Positions 55,809-64,000 of a stretch of DNA of 64,000 bases are shown here, in pieces (the first letter of the stretch is position 1; each line of letters opens with the position of its first letter). The notes under the pieces are model-generated. The model made no database searches. It was not told the DNA's origin and saw nothing but the letters and a program-made list of their open reading frames with translations. The DNA comes from Gammaproteobacteria bacterium. GTDB taxonomy: Bacteria > Pseudomonadota > Gammaproteobacteria > Pseudomonadales > Halieaceae. The DNA lies in the NCBI GenBank assembly GCA_024686215.1, contig JAIBDN010000002.1:25213-89212 (forward strand), in the 5' to 3' direction. A program made the translations under genes and the position numbers.

Positions 55809-56276
55809 TCAAGTCCGTAAAAGGGCCGCCAGATGCGCGCTGCGGGCGTTTCTTGACTGCTCGTTGCCAGCGCAGCACGCGATCGCCATATTCAGGTTGT
55901 GTGCCACCGTAGCACCTACCGCGGGCAGTGCTGGAGCGGCGCGGTAATACGCCAGCATCTGCTCCTGTTGATCGCGTTCGGCCTGCAGCTCCAGCGTCTT
56001 GAGCTGCTCCCGCAGGTCCTGGGCAGGCTGCACATCCCGCCACAGCCGACGCAGGTCACGCAAGGGCCGCACCACCTGCTCGCGCCAGGGCTTAATGCAC
56101 TCCTGCAGACCATTGAGATGCGCTGCATCCAGGTTTTGCTGCATTGAGGCCAACCAGGCGGCATAGAGTAATACGTTTACGTCAAGGTCGTGTTCATCCT
56201 GCAAGATCAAACAGGCAGCGGACACGCCTTCGCGGGCGTAATGCACCAGGGAGTAGTCCCAAAAAGGATTGTTCAT
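55809..56276 (-). CDS. TIGR02444 family protein (DUF2390)
   Basis: 155 residues beginning NPFWDYSLVHYA, with a central DLDVNVLLYAAWLA and WREQVVRPLRDLRR region, all typical of this small family of unknown function. No signal peptide or membrane span. It diverges from the ABC-F gene, a common pairing in pseudomonads. The 200-base stretch between it and fkpA contains no gene or structure I can support. Confidence 0.85.
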   Translation of the reverse strand: MNNPFWDYSLVHYAREGVSAACLILQDEHDLDVNVLLYAAWLASMQQNLDAAHLNGLQECIKPWREQVVRPLRDLRRLWRDVQPAQDLREQLKTLELQAERDQQEQMLAYYRAAPALPAVGATVAHNLNMAIACCAGNEQSRNARSAHLAALLRT

Positions 56277-56327
56277 TACTTTTCCATCTGGTTGAAAGTC
56301 GTCGCTACAGGTAGAATCCGCAGCCTC

Positions 56328-58214
56328 ATGATTATTCTACGCGATATCGCCCTGCGCCGCGGCGCCAAACAGCTGCTGCACGACGCCAACGTCACCATTC
56401 AGCCTGGACAGCGCCTGGCTCTGATCGGGGCTAATGGCAGTGGCAAGTCCAGCCTGTTTTCCCTGTTATTGGGAGAACTGGGTGCCGACAACGGCGCCAT
56501 CGAGGGCATGGGTAATCTGCGCCTTGCGCATATGGCGCAGGAAGTGCACGCCAGCACTGTAGCTGCCGGTGAATATATCTGGCGCGGGGACCTGCAACTG
56601 GCGCTCAAACGCGACCAGTTACAACGCCTGGAGTCAGACGGAGAGTTCGATAAAGCGGCGGTGATTCACTCAGAGCTGGAGGCGATAGACGGGTACAGTG
56701 CCGAGCGCCGTGCTGAGCGTCTATTACAGGGACTGGGGTTTGCCGACGACGCACCGGGACGCCCCGTGAGCGACTTCTCCGGCGGCTGGCGTATTCGTCT
56801 GAACCTGGCCCGCGCGCTGATGACGCCCTCGGATATCCTGCTGTTGGACGAACCCACCAACCACCTGGACCTGGACGCGACCCTGTGGCTGCAGCAGTGG
56901 CTGCAACAATACCCCGGGACCCTGCTGATGATCTCGCACGACCGGGACTTTATCGACGCCACTTGCGAACGCATCCTGCATATTGAACAGCAGCAATTAT
57001 TTACCTACAAGGGCAACTATTCCGATTTTGAAGCCCAGCGCGCAGAGCGCCTCGCCAACCAGCAGGCCAGTTATGACAAGCAACAGCGGCGCGTCGCGGA
57101 AATCGATGATTTTGTACGTCGCTTTCGTTACAAGGCTACCAAGGCCAAACAGGCGCAAAGCCGCCTGAAAGAACTGGAGCGAATGCAGACCCTGGCACCC
57201 GCGCATATGGATTCACCCTTCGATTTCAGCTTCCTGCCGCCCGCACGCAGCAGTGACCCACTGCTGCGTCTGGACGAGGCGGTGCTGGGCTATTGCGGCA
57301 GCCAGATCCTGGCGCAGGTCAATTTGCAGCTACGCCCGGGCAGCCGCTACGGTTTACTGGGCAAAAACGGCGCGGGAAAATCCACGCTGCTAAAGAGCCT
57401 GGTCGGAGATCTGCCACTACTGGCTGGCGAGCGCAGCCTGGGGGAACACTGCAGCATCGGCTATTTTGATCAGCAACAGCTGGAAGCCCTGGACATGGAT
57501 GCCAGCGCCGTGCTGCATTTGCAAAGACTGAGTCCAGAAGCGCGTGAGCAGGATATCCTTAACTTCCTGGGAGGCTTCAATTTTCGCGGGGACGCCGCGA
57601 ACACCCCCGTGGCGCCGTTCTCAGGTGGCGAGAAAGCGCGACTGGCTCTGGCCATGGTGGTATGGCAAAAACCCAACTTACTGGTTCTCGACGAGCCCAC
57701 CAACCACCTGGACCTGGAAATGCGCCACGCCATGGAGGTTGCACTGCAAGCCTATGAGGGCGCCCTGATTCTGGTCAGTCACGATCGCCATATGCTGCGC
57801 AACAGCGCGGAAGAATTACTGCTGGTACACGATGGCCGGGTAGAGGAATACCGCGAAGACCTGGAAGGATATGAGCGCTGGATCCTTTCCAGCTACCGCC
57901 AGACCGACAAACCCACGCCACAAAGCGCAGATAATTCGCGTAAAGAAAAGCGCCAGCATGCGGCAACACAACGGGAAAAACTGCGGCCCCTGACCAGAGA
58001 ACTGGAGCGCAATGAAACCGAAATGGCAAAGGTCGAAGGCAAACTTGCGGAAATACAGCAACGCCTGGGTGATAGCGAACTCTACAGCGAGGGGCGCAGG
58101 GTTGAACTGGCGCAGTTAGTCAAAAGTGAAGGCGAACTTAAAGCGGCAGCCGAACAACTTGAAGAAAAATGGCTGGAGCTACAACAAACAATGGAAGATC
58201 TGCAAAACGCGTAA
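56328..58214 (+). CDS. yheS: ABC-F family ATP-binding protein (YheS type)
   Basis: Ribosome-associated tandem ABC ATPase without membrane domain. 628 residues. ABC1: Walker A GANGSGKSS (about residue 34), signature FSGGWRIRLN and LLLDEPTNHLD near 180. ABC2: GKNGAGKST near 345, FSGGEKARL and LVLDEPTNHLD near 460. The linker between domains and a C-terminal coiled coil are present, giving YheS rather than EttA or Uup. Start at ATG 56328 begins in IILRDIALRRGAK; the longer frame overlaps the divergent gene. Confidence 0.92.
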   Translation: MIILRDIALRRGAKQLLHDANVTIQPGQRLALIGANGSGKSSLFSLLLGELGADNGAIEGMGNLRLAHMAQEVHASTVAAGEYIWRGDLQLALKRDQLQRLESDGEFDKAAVIHSELEAIDGYSAERRAERLLQGLGFADDAPGRPVSDFSGGWRIRLNLARALMTPSDILLLDEPTNHLDLDATLWLQQWLQQYPGTLLMISHDRDFIDATCERILHIEQQQLFTYKGNYSDFEAQRAERLANQQASYDKQQRRVAEIDDFVRRFRYKATKAKQAQSRLKELERMQTLAPAHMDSPFDFSFLPPARSSDPLLRLDEAVLGYCGSQILAQVNLQLRPGSRYGLLGKNGAGKSTLLKSLVGDLPLLAGERSLGEHCSIGYFDQQQLEALDMDASAVLHLQRLSPEAREQDILNFLGGFNFRGDAANTPVAPFSGGEKARLALAMVVWQKPNLLVLDEPTNHLDLEMRHAMEVALQAYEGALILVSHDRHMLRNSAEELLLVHDGRVEEYREDLEGYERWILSSYRQTDKPTPQSADNSRKEKRQHAATQREKLRPLTRELERNETEMAKVEGKLAEIQQRLGDSELYSEGRRVELAQLVKSEGELKAAAEQLEEKWLELQQTMEDLQNA

Positions 58215-58268
58215 ATCATGCGCTGCAAGCAAAATGTGTGAGCAGGTTCTGTTGGCGCCGGCAGAGCG

Positions 58269-58526
58269 TCATTGGCGCTGAATAAGACGCAATTTATCAC
58301 TGCGTTGCAGCCGCTTGATCGCCGCCTCGCGTTGCTGGGCGCTACTGCGATCTTGCGCGCTCTCCGACCAGACCAGCTGCACCGGGCGCCGTCCCCGGGT
58401 GTATTTGGGTCCCCCAGCGCGCTCGCCATTGTGTTGCAACAAGCGCTTCTCCACATCCAGGGCCACGCCGGTGTACAGGGTGCCGTCTGCACAGCGCAAC
58501 ATATAAACGCACCAGACACTGGCCAC
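58269..58526 (-). CDS. GIY-YIG nuclease superfamily protein
   Basis: 85 residues. The GIY-YIG core is present as VYMLRC...LYTGVALD (residues 7-24) with the following Arg in the EKRLLQH helix; the usual Asn or Glu further on is seen as part of AAIKRLQRSDK. YhbQ-like small proteins of this group have structure-specific DNA activity in some species. The start is GTG at 58526, immediately after the tandem stops of elbB, so translation is probably re-initiated there. Confidence 0.88.
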   Translation of the reverse strand: MASVWCVYMLRCADGTLYTGVALDVEKRLLQHNGERAGGPKYTRGRRPVQLVWSESAQDRSSAQQREAAIKRLQRSDKLRLIQRQ

Positions 58527-58529
58527 TTA

Positions 58530-59183
58530 TCAGACCAGCGCCAACACCTCTTTGACACACTCGCCAATGCCGCCATAGGCCTCGGCAACGCTACCGGCTA
58601 GCATATAGGCCGGTGTGGTCACCATTTTGCGTTGTGTATCTACCCGCGCTTCGGACACCGGGCAATCCAGGTGCTCCCCACCCATAGCGCCAATGGCAGC
58701 AGCGGTCTCTGCGTCATTACCAATGGTGCAGCGCGTGCCTTCACCGCAAATAGCGGCGGCCATTACCGGGGCAATACAGATCAAGCCAATCGGTTTACCC
58801 GACTGATGAAAGGCGCGAGCCAATTGCAAAAATTCCGACTGCACCACCATAGCGGCTCCAGCCACTGCAAAATTGCACAGATTTTTTGCTGCGCCAAAGC
58901 CACCAGGGACCACCAGCGCGTCAAAATCTTCCACCCTGGCAGCGGCCAGATCAAGCACGTTACCGCGAGCGATTCGCGCTGCCTCCACCAGCACATTACG
59001 CGACTCACCCGGGCAGGGCTCTCCGCTGAGATGGTTAATGACATGCATTTGCTCGATATCCGGTGCAAAGCACTGGTAACTTGCACCCTGCTGCTCAAGA
59101 CACAACAGCGTCAATACCGCTTCATTGATTTCCGCGCCGTCGTAAACACCGCAGCCAGCCAGAACAACTGCTACCTTGGTCAT
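58530..59183 (-). CDS. elbB: Isoprenoid biosynthesis glyoxalase ElbB
   Basis: DJ-1/PfpI-fold protein of 217 residues. Motifs: VVLAGCGVYDGAEINEAVL at the N-terminus, VPGGFGAAKNL near 85 and the nucleophile-elbow Cys in LICIAPVMAA near 135. E. coli ElbB has glyoxalase-III-like activity and genetic links to isoprenoid synthesis. The ATG at 59183 has TTGGAGGAAA eight bases upstream; an upstream ATG at 59216 is not preferred. It ends with TGATAA, followed by the GIY-YIG start. Confidence 0.93.
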   Translation of the reverse strand: MTKVAVVLAGCGVYDGAEINEAVLTLLCLEQQGASYQCFAPDIEQMHVINHLSGEPCPGESRNVLVEAARIARGNVLDLAAARVEDFDALVVPGGFGAAKNLCNFAVAGAAMVVQSEFLQLARAFHQSGKPIGLICIAPVMAAAICGEGTRCTIGNDAETAAAIGAMGGEHLDCPVSEARVDTQRKMVTTPAYMLAGSVAEAYGGIGECVKEVLALV

Positions 59184-59271
59184 AAATTTTCCTCCAAAAA
59201 AATGTCTCAGGTGCACCCGTCAAAGGTGCCTTGCTCTATTTTATGACAACTGCCACATCAACAGCCGTCGC

Positions 59272-61434
59272 TCAACCGCGCATCCAGCGATGGTAGCGCG
59301 CTACCCAGGACAACAAACGCTCCGGCTTACGCGCCTTGCGCCACTCCCCGGCCAGGAATTTGTTACTTTCGCCCAGTGTGGGATAGATATGAATAGTCCC
59401 CAAAATTTTATTAAGCCCCAGGCCATGCTTCATTGCCAGGACGAACTCATTGATTAACTCACCTGCGTGATAACCCACGATTGTGGCACCCAGAATACGA
59501 TCGCGCCCGGGCTCAGTGAGCACTTTAACGAAGCCGTGGGCCTCGCCATCGGCTATCGCTCGGTCCAGATCGTTAATATCGTAGCGCGTGACCTCAAACG
59601 GTACGCCTTGAGCGCGCGCATCGCTCTCATTCAACCCGACGCGCGCCACCTCGGGATCGGTAAACGTCGCCCAGGGCACTACCGAATAGTCGACTTTGAA
59701 TTTACGAAACCGCCCGAACAGTGCATTCACCGTGGCATACCAGGCCTGATGGCTGGCCATGTGAGTGAACTGATAAGGGCCTGCCACATCGCCACAGGCA
59801 TAAATACCGGGCACCGCCGTGCGCAGGTAATCGTCCACTGCCACTGTGCCTCTGGCGGCGACCTCTATGCCCAACGCCTCCAGACCCATGCCTTCCACAT
59901 TGGGAGAGCGCCCCACCGCCAGCAACAGGCGATCGAACAGTACTTCCCGCTCCCCCGTCGGGCTGCCAAATACACACCGCTGCCCCTGATCTGCAACACT
60001 AAAGGCCAATGGCTCATACTCTGTCAGCAAAGTAATGCCCTGGCGTTCAAAAGCCAGGCGCACCTGCTCGGAGACTTCAATATCTTCCCGCGGCAGCAAC
60101 CTGTCGGCATGTGTAGCCAGGGTCACCCGACATCCCAGACGGGCAAATGCCTGGGCCAACTCACAACCAATGGGGCCTGCACCCAAAACCAGCAGGTGAT
60201 CGGGGGCCTCACGCAGCTCCCACACGGTATCTGAAGTCAGGTAATCAATGTCCTGCAGACCGGTGATGTCGGGCACTCGTGGCCTCGCTCCCGTGGCAAT
60301 AATGATATTGCGCGTGGTCAGTATTGTGTCATTCACCTGCACTTCCCAGGGCGAAATAATGCGCGCCGCACCCTGCACACAGTCAACACCCAAACCAGTG
60401 AAGCGCTCCACCGAGTCGTGCGGCTCAATGGTTTTTATCACCCGTTGCACGCGCTCCATGACCTGGCGGAAGTTCACCCGTACCGACATACTCTCCAGGC
60501 CAAAATCTTCTGCGCGTCGCGCGTAATCCGCAATGCGCGCAGAACGAATCAGCGCCTTGCTAGGCACGCAACCGGTGTTCAGGCAGTCCCCGCCCATTCT
60601 ATGACGTTCGATCAGCGTCACTTTGGCGTTTACGGTGGCGGCAATCAGTGCAGAAACCAGTCCGGCAGAGCCAGCGCCGATAACCACGACATTGGTGTCG
60701 AAGCGCTGTGGCTTCTGATACCGCGCCAGCACGCGTCGCGACTGTATATACCCAAGAAGGCCCCTGGCCAGGAAGGGAAACACCGCCAGCAATACAAAAG
60801 AGCCCAGCAGCGGTGCCGAGATGATTCCCGTCGCTGACTCCAATTGCCCCAACTGTGTACCCGCATTCACATACACCGCGGTGGCTGGCAACATGCCCAA
60901 CTGCGATACCCAGTAATAGCGCCCGGTTGCGATAGGCAGCAAGCCCATCAACAAATTGATGGCAAAGAACGGAAACAGGGGAACAAGTCGCAACGAAAAT
61001 AGATAAAAAGCGCCGTCGCGCTCAAATCCAGTATTAAAAGCCCTCAACTGTCTGGAGAACTTGCCCTGCACCCAGTCACGCAACAGCACCCGCGACACCA
61101 GAAACGCCAGCGTCGCACCTATACTGCTGGCAAAAGACACCAGCAGCAGCGCATACCAAAACCCGAATAAGGCACCGGCCGCCAGTGTCATTATCGCCGC
61201 ACCCGGCACCGACAAGGCAGTGACAGCGACATACACAGCAAAGTAAATCACCCCTGCCAGCAGCGGGTTGTTGGTATACCAGCCGCGTAAATCGCCAATA
61301 CGCTGCTGCAGTACTTCAAACTGCAGGAATTGTCCCAGGTCCAGATAGAACCAGGCGCCGAGCACGAGGACGATGATAGAAACAACTGCTATTTTTTTTG
61401 TACTCAAAGTGAAATCCGGTAATTTGTAAACCAA
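59272..61434 (-). CDS. Fused TVP38/TMEM64 membrane domain and FAD pyridine-nucleotide oxidoreductase
   Basis: 720 residues. About residues 1-235 form a TVP38/DedA-like membrane domain with about five hydrophobic segments (GWYTNNPLLAGVIYF, SVPGAAIMTLAAGALFG). Residues about 245-720 are a class I disulfide oxidoreductase: GAGSAGLVSA FAD site, redox-active CLNTGCVPSK near residue 285, GAGPIGCELA NAD(P) site near 415 and GDVAG near 545. The base motif that is HPT in lipoamide dehydrogenases is YPT (HIYPTLGE), as in mercuric-reductase-like proteins. TTG 61434 is the upstream start with weak signals; TTG 61407 is an alternative. Confidence 0.9.
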   Translation of the reverse strand: MVYKLPDFTLSTKKIAVVSIIVLVLGAWFYLDLGQFLQFEVLQQRIGDLRGWYTNNPLLAGVIYFAVYVAVTALSVPGAAIMTLAAGALFGFWYALLLVSFASSIGATLAFLVSRVLLRDWVQGKFSRQLRAFNTGFERDGAFYLFSLRLVPLFPFFAINLLMGLLPIATGRYYWVSQLGMLPATAVYVNAGTQLGQLESATGIISAPLLGSFVLLAVFPFLARGLLGYIQSRRVLARYQKPQRFDTNVVVIGAGSAGLVSALIAATVNAKVTLIERHRMGGDCLNTGCVPSKALIRSARIADYARRAEDFGLESMSVRVNFRQVMERVQRVIKTIEPHDSVERFTGLGVDCVQGAARIISPWEVQVNDTILTTRNIIIATGARPRVPDITGLQDIDYLTSDTVWELREAPDHLLVLGAGPIGCELAQAFARLGCRVTLATHADRLLPREDIEVSEQVRLAFERQGITLLTEYEPLAFSVADQGQRCVFGSPTGEREVLFDRLLLAVGRSPNVEGMGLEALGIEVAARGTVAVDDYLRTAVPGIYACGDVAGPYQFTHMASHQAWYATVNALFGRFRKFKVDYSVVPWATFTDPEVARVGLNESDARAQGVPFEVTRYDINDLDRAIADGEAHGFVKVLTEPGRDRILGATIVGYHAGELINEFVLAMKHGLGLNKILGTIHIYPTLGESNKFLAGEWRKARKPERLLSWVARYHRWMRG

Positions 61435-61657
61435 TACGGCCGATTACCCACAGGCTACGCTCTAGTCTATGACAAGACCACCTCAGAGTGGTTCGCTACT
61501 TTTTTGCTTGCAGTCCGGCCCAGCGGCATAAAAATACTTCATCAAACAAGAAGGCGACAGAATTTATCGTACTAACCCCCTTGACCGCCCTTGAAAACTT
61601 GCACAGGCAGCACCATATCACTGGGTAATATAGGCAGAGCTAAAAACTCTAGCACTG

Positions 61658-61689
61658 CTGGTTGTGCACAATTCAACCAGTGGTATCAT
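61658..61689 (+). promoter_or_regulatory. Inverted repeat and candidate -10 upstream of trxA
   Basis: CTGGTTG (61658-61664) and CAACCAG (61674-61680) form a perfect seven-base inverted repeat, followed by TATCAT (61684-61689), which would place a -10 element at about 55 bases before the trxA ATG, with TTGTGC sixteen bases upstream as weak -35. The rest of the 309-base gap before trxA (61435-61743) shows no gene. Confidence 0.4.
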
Positions 61690-61743
61690 TAGCCGCCTCA
61701 AATTCAAGCGCTCCAGCAGAGCGCACATCAAGCGGAGAACACC

Positions 61744-62070
61744 ATGAGCGACAAGATTGTACACGTCAGCGATGCCACATTTGACGCAGAAGTACTGAAT
61801 TCTGACATCCCTGTGCTGGTCGACTTCTGGGCCGAGTGGTGCGGCCCGTGCAAGATGATAGCCCCCGTACTGGACGAACTCGCCGGCGAATACGACGGCA
61901 AGCTGAAAATATGTAAGGTAGATGTGGATGCCAATCCGGACATTCCTCCCAAGTTTGGCATTCGCGGTATTCCCACGCTGATCGTGTTCAAAGGCGGTAA
62001 TGCCGAGGCAACCAAAGTCGGTGCCCTGTCCAAGACACAGCTGACAGAATTTATACAGGAAGTGGTATAA
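61744..62070 (+). CDS. trxA: Thioredoxin TrxA
   Basis: 108 residues with the active site WCGPC (Cys33, Cys36), the cis-proline loop GIPT near residue 76 and standard length. Reduced by thioredoxin reductase; donates electrons to NrdA among others, and to peroxiredoxin. A GGAG site precedes the ATG. A strong hairpin ends the transcript ten bases past the stop. The trxA-rho-ubiD order is the common pseudomonad arrangement. Confidence 0.97.
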   Translation: MSDKIVHVSDATFDAEVLNSDIPVLVDFWAEWCGPCKMIAPVLDELAGEYDGKLKICKVDVDANPDIPPKFGIRGIPTLIVFKGGNAEATKVGALSKTQLTEFIQEVV

Positions 62071-62079
62071 TAGCGTTTA

Positions 62080-62101
62080 GAGCCCGGTATAAACCGGGCT
62101 C
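62080..62101 (+). terminator. Hairpin after trxA (terminator)
   Basis: GAGCCCGGT/ACCGGGCTC (62080-62088 and 62093-62101) with a four-base loop: a perfect nine-pair stem ten bases after the trxA stop. T-rich sequence follows but is interrupted. The remaining 220 bases to rho hold its leader; rho autoregulation in the leader is established in other bacteria, and I see no specific site. Confidence 0.7.
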
Positions 62102-62321
62102 AGCTTTCCCACCCAGGTTGTTTTTTATCCTTAAAAAGCAGTAGACGACTCCACCCGGGCATGCTACATTTCGAGGCGTTGCACATTCCTGTGCCGCAAT
62201 AATAAGCAGCAATCCAAATTTAGCGCTTCCCAGAGAACCATTTTCGAACAGTTGGCATCGCCAATCGGTTTGCACTTACACATTCCCTCAATTCCCCGGA
62301 AATCAAGCACCCCTATTACCT

Positions 62322-63590
62322 ATGAATCTTACTGATCTCAAGAACAAACCTACCCAGGAACTCATCGACATCGCCAAAGAGATGGGCATCGATAACATGA
62401 CCCGTTCGCGCAAGCAGGACATTATCTTTGCGATCTTGAAGCGCCACGCCAAAAGTGGCGAGGATATCTACGGAGACGGCGTGCTGGAGATTCTGCAAGA
62501 CGGCTTTGGATTTCTGCGCTCATCGGAAGGTTCCTACCTGGCAGGTCCCGACGATATTTACGTATCACCCAGCCAGATTCGCCGCTTTAACTTGCGTACC
62601 GGGGACTCAATCTCCGGAAAAATTCGCCCACCGAAGGACAGCGAGCGTTATTTTGCCCTGCTCAAGGTAGGCGAGGTCAATTTCAACAAGCCGGAAAACT
62701 CCAAACACAAGATACTGTTTGAAAACCTGACGCCACTGTTTGCCAATGAGCGCCTGACGCTGGAAGTAGGCAACGGCAGTACCGAAGACCTGACTGGCCG
62801 CATCATCGACCTGGTTTCCCCTATCGGCAAGGGCCAACGCGGCCTGCTGGTGGCGCCACCCAAGGCCGGTAAAACCATCATGATGCAGAATATTGCCCAG
62901 GCGATTATCACCAATAACCCCGAGTGCATCATCATCGTACTGCTGATCGATGAACGCCCGGAAGAGGTGACGGAAATGCAGCGCTCGGTGGGCATACGCG
63001 GTGCAGAGGTTGTCGCTTCAACTTTCGACGAACCCCCTTCGCGCCACGTGCAGGTGGCAGACATGGTCATCGAGAAAGCCAAGCGCCTGGTGGAACACAA
63101 AAAGGATGTGGTTATCCTGCTGGACTCTATCACGCGACTCGCTCGCGCCTATAACACGGTAATACCAAGCTCCGGCAAGGTGCTTACCGGTGGTGTAGAC
63201 GCTCACGCCCTGGAGAGACCCAAACGCTTCTTTGGCGCTGCGCGTAACATTGAAGAAGGTGGCAGCCTGTCGATTATCGCCACGGCTTTGGTCAACACTG
63301 GCTCCAAGATGGATGAAGTGATCTACGAGGAATTCAAGGGCACGGGGAACATGGAGCTGCACCTGGATCGCAAGATTGCAGAAAAGCGCATCTACCCGGC
63401 AATCAACATCCGTAGCTCCGGAACCCGACGTGAGGAATTACTCACCGGTGAAGAAGAGTTGGCGCGCATGTGGATTCTGCGCAAGCTGTTGCACGGCATG
63501 GAAGACACAGCGGCGATTGAATTTTTGTCTGACAAACTCAGGGACACCAAGACCAACGACGAGTTCTTCCTGTCGATGAAACGCAAATAA
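62322..63590 (+). CDS. rho: Transcription termination factor Rho
   Basis: Hexameric RNA helicase. 422 residues against the usual 419. N-terminal RNA-binding domain ([24 protein letters not shown] segment near 66), Walker A PPKAGKT near 180, and the Q-loop/R-loop region [12 protein letters not shown] near 265 are all standard. It has no insertion domain. The gene lies between trxA and ubiD. Confidence 0.97.
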   Translation: MNLTDLKNKPTQELIDIAKEMGIDNMTRSRKQDIIFAILKRHAKSGEDIYGDGVLEILQDGFGFLRSSEGSYLAGPDDIYVSPSQIRRFNLRTGDSISGKIRPPKDSERYFALLKVGEVNFNKPENSKHKILFENLTPLFANERLTLEVGNGSTEDLTGRIIDLVSPIGKGQRGLLVAPPKAGKTIMMQNIAQAIITNNPECIIIVLLIDERPEEVTEMQRSVGIRGAEVVASTFDEPPSRHVQVADMVIEKAKRLVEHKKDVVILLDSITRLARAYNTVIPSSGKVLTGGVDAHALERPKRFFGAARNIEEGGSLSIIATALVNTGSKMDEVIYEEFKGTGNMELHLDRKIAEKRIYPAINIRSSGTRREELLTGEEELARMWILRKLLHGMEDTAAIEFLSDKLRDTKTNDEFFLSMKRK

Positions 63591-63742
63591 TGGCCTGAGC
63601 CCATAGGCCAGCGCAAGCTGGATTTTATGCACCTGAACACGCTACACGCACGGCCCTGAACTCTGACTTTCGGGGCCGCGTTGCACCCTCCACGCTCAGC
63701 GTGTACTGTCTTTGGCTGACTAACTGACGACAGAAATGCCAC

Positions 63743-64000
63743 GTGAAATATAAGGATCTCAGAGAATTCATCAGCGCGCTGGAACAGCGCGGTGAGCTGG
63801 TGCGCATCCAAACAGAGGTCGACCCACATCTGGAGATGACCGAAATCGCCGATCGCACCCTGCGCGCGGGTGGCCCGGCATTACTGTTTGAAAACCCCCG
63901 GGGCTCCACAACCCCGGTTCTGGTCAACTTATTTGGTACGCAGCAACGAGTTGCCCTGGGCATGGGCGCTGAAGACCTGGGTGCACTGCGCGAAATTGGC
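63743..64000 (+). CDS. ubiD: UbiD, 3-octaprenyl-4-hydroxybenzoate decarboxylase, N-terminal part (cut by window edge)
   Basis: The frame opens with GTG at 63743 and runs to the right edge: 86 codons. The readable N-terminus ([46 protein letters not shown]) matches UbiD of the ubiquinone pathway, a prenyl-FMN decarboxylase. The ribosome binding site is weak and no in-frame ATG lies nearby. The gap from rho (152 bases) holds a TGGCCT/AGGCCA inverted repeat at about 63591-63610. Confidence 0.93.
   Translation, partial: MKYKDLREFISALEQRGELVRIQTEVDPHLEMTEIADRTLRAGGPALLFENPRGSTTPVLVNLFGTQQRVALGMGAEDLGALREIG

Overview
The window is a stretch of core chromosome from a moderately GC-rich gammaproteobacterium. 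Several neighbourhoods match pseudomonad-type gene order as I recall it: hslO next to pckA, trxA-rho-ubiD, dsbB next to rsd/algQ, and mrdA-rodA downstream of nadD-rsfS-rlmH. Other features are a class Ia ribonucleotide reductase whose large subunit carries two ATP-cones, phasin-like proteins and a PhaD-like regulator (polyhydroxyalkanoate storage), and lipid-related genes. I infer a free-living, probably marine relative of the Cellvibrionales/Halieaceae or pseudomonads; nothing in the sequence names the species. I see no insertion sequence, prophage, CRISPR array or rRNA. GTG and TTG starts are common and were chosen where a ribosome binding site or family alignment supports them.

Layout. 1-5890 (minus strand): a tightly packed growth operon proA-nadD-rsfS-rlmH-mrdA-rodA, running into a secreted protein cut by the window edge. 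5980-8728: grxD on the minus strand, then argD-argF. 8729-13745: a 514-bp control region with DnaA-like and tandem NrdR-like boxes, then nrdA, nrdB and a 64-residue coiled-coil protein. 14072-17429: fadB-fadA. 17466-24383: a YqcC-like gene, tRNA-Gly(CCC), dinG with an acyltransferase, two small proteins of unknown function, a phosphatase with a TetR regulator, and rpsT.

24491-30522 is the least conventional part. A di-iron ferritin-like protein diverges from an AraC regulator that overlaps a patatin-like lipase. Facing them are a PHA-system protein and a pair made of a thiolase-like protein without visible catalytic residues and an LLM flavin oxidoreductase. 30746-38646: hslO, pckA, two phasin-like proteins with basic tails at opposite ends, PhaD-like regulator, methyltransferase, peroxiredoxin, PqiA-like and DASS transporter genes. 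38801-45725: moaA, a MoxR-type ATPase, a CoxE-like VWA protein, a zinc-ribbon membrane protein, a DUF1631 protein and a PilZ protein, all on the plus strand and converging on pilU.

45869-64000: an RND pump and its adaptor, a phosphotransferase, gshA-acpH-dsbB-rsd, an FKBP isomerase, a TIGR02444 protein, an ABC-F ATPase, a GIY-YIG protein, elbB, a TVP38/FAD-oxidoreductase fusion, trxA, rho and the start of ubiD.

No single new system is proven. The best candidates are the moaA-MoxR-CoxE-DUF1631-PilZ gene row, the di-iron/AraC/patatin locus, the thiolase-like/LLM pair, and the two mirror-image phasin-like proteins.
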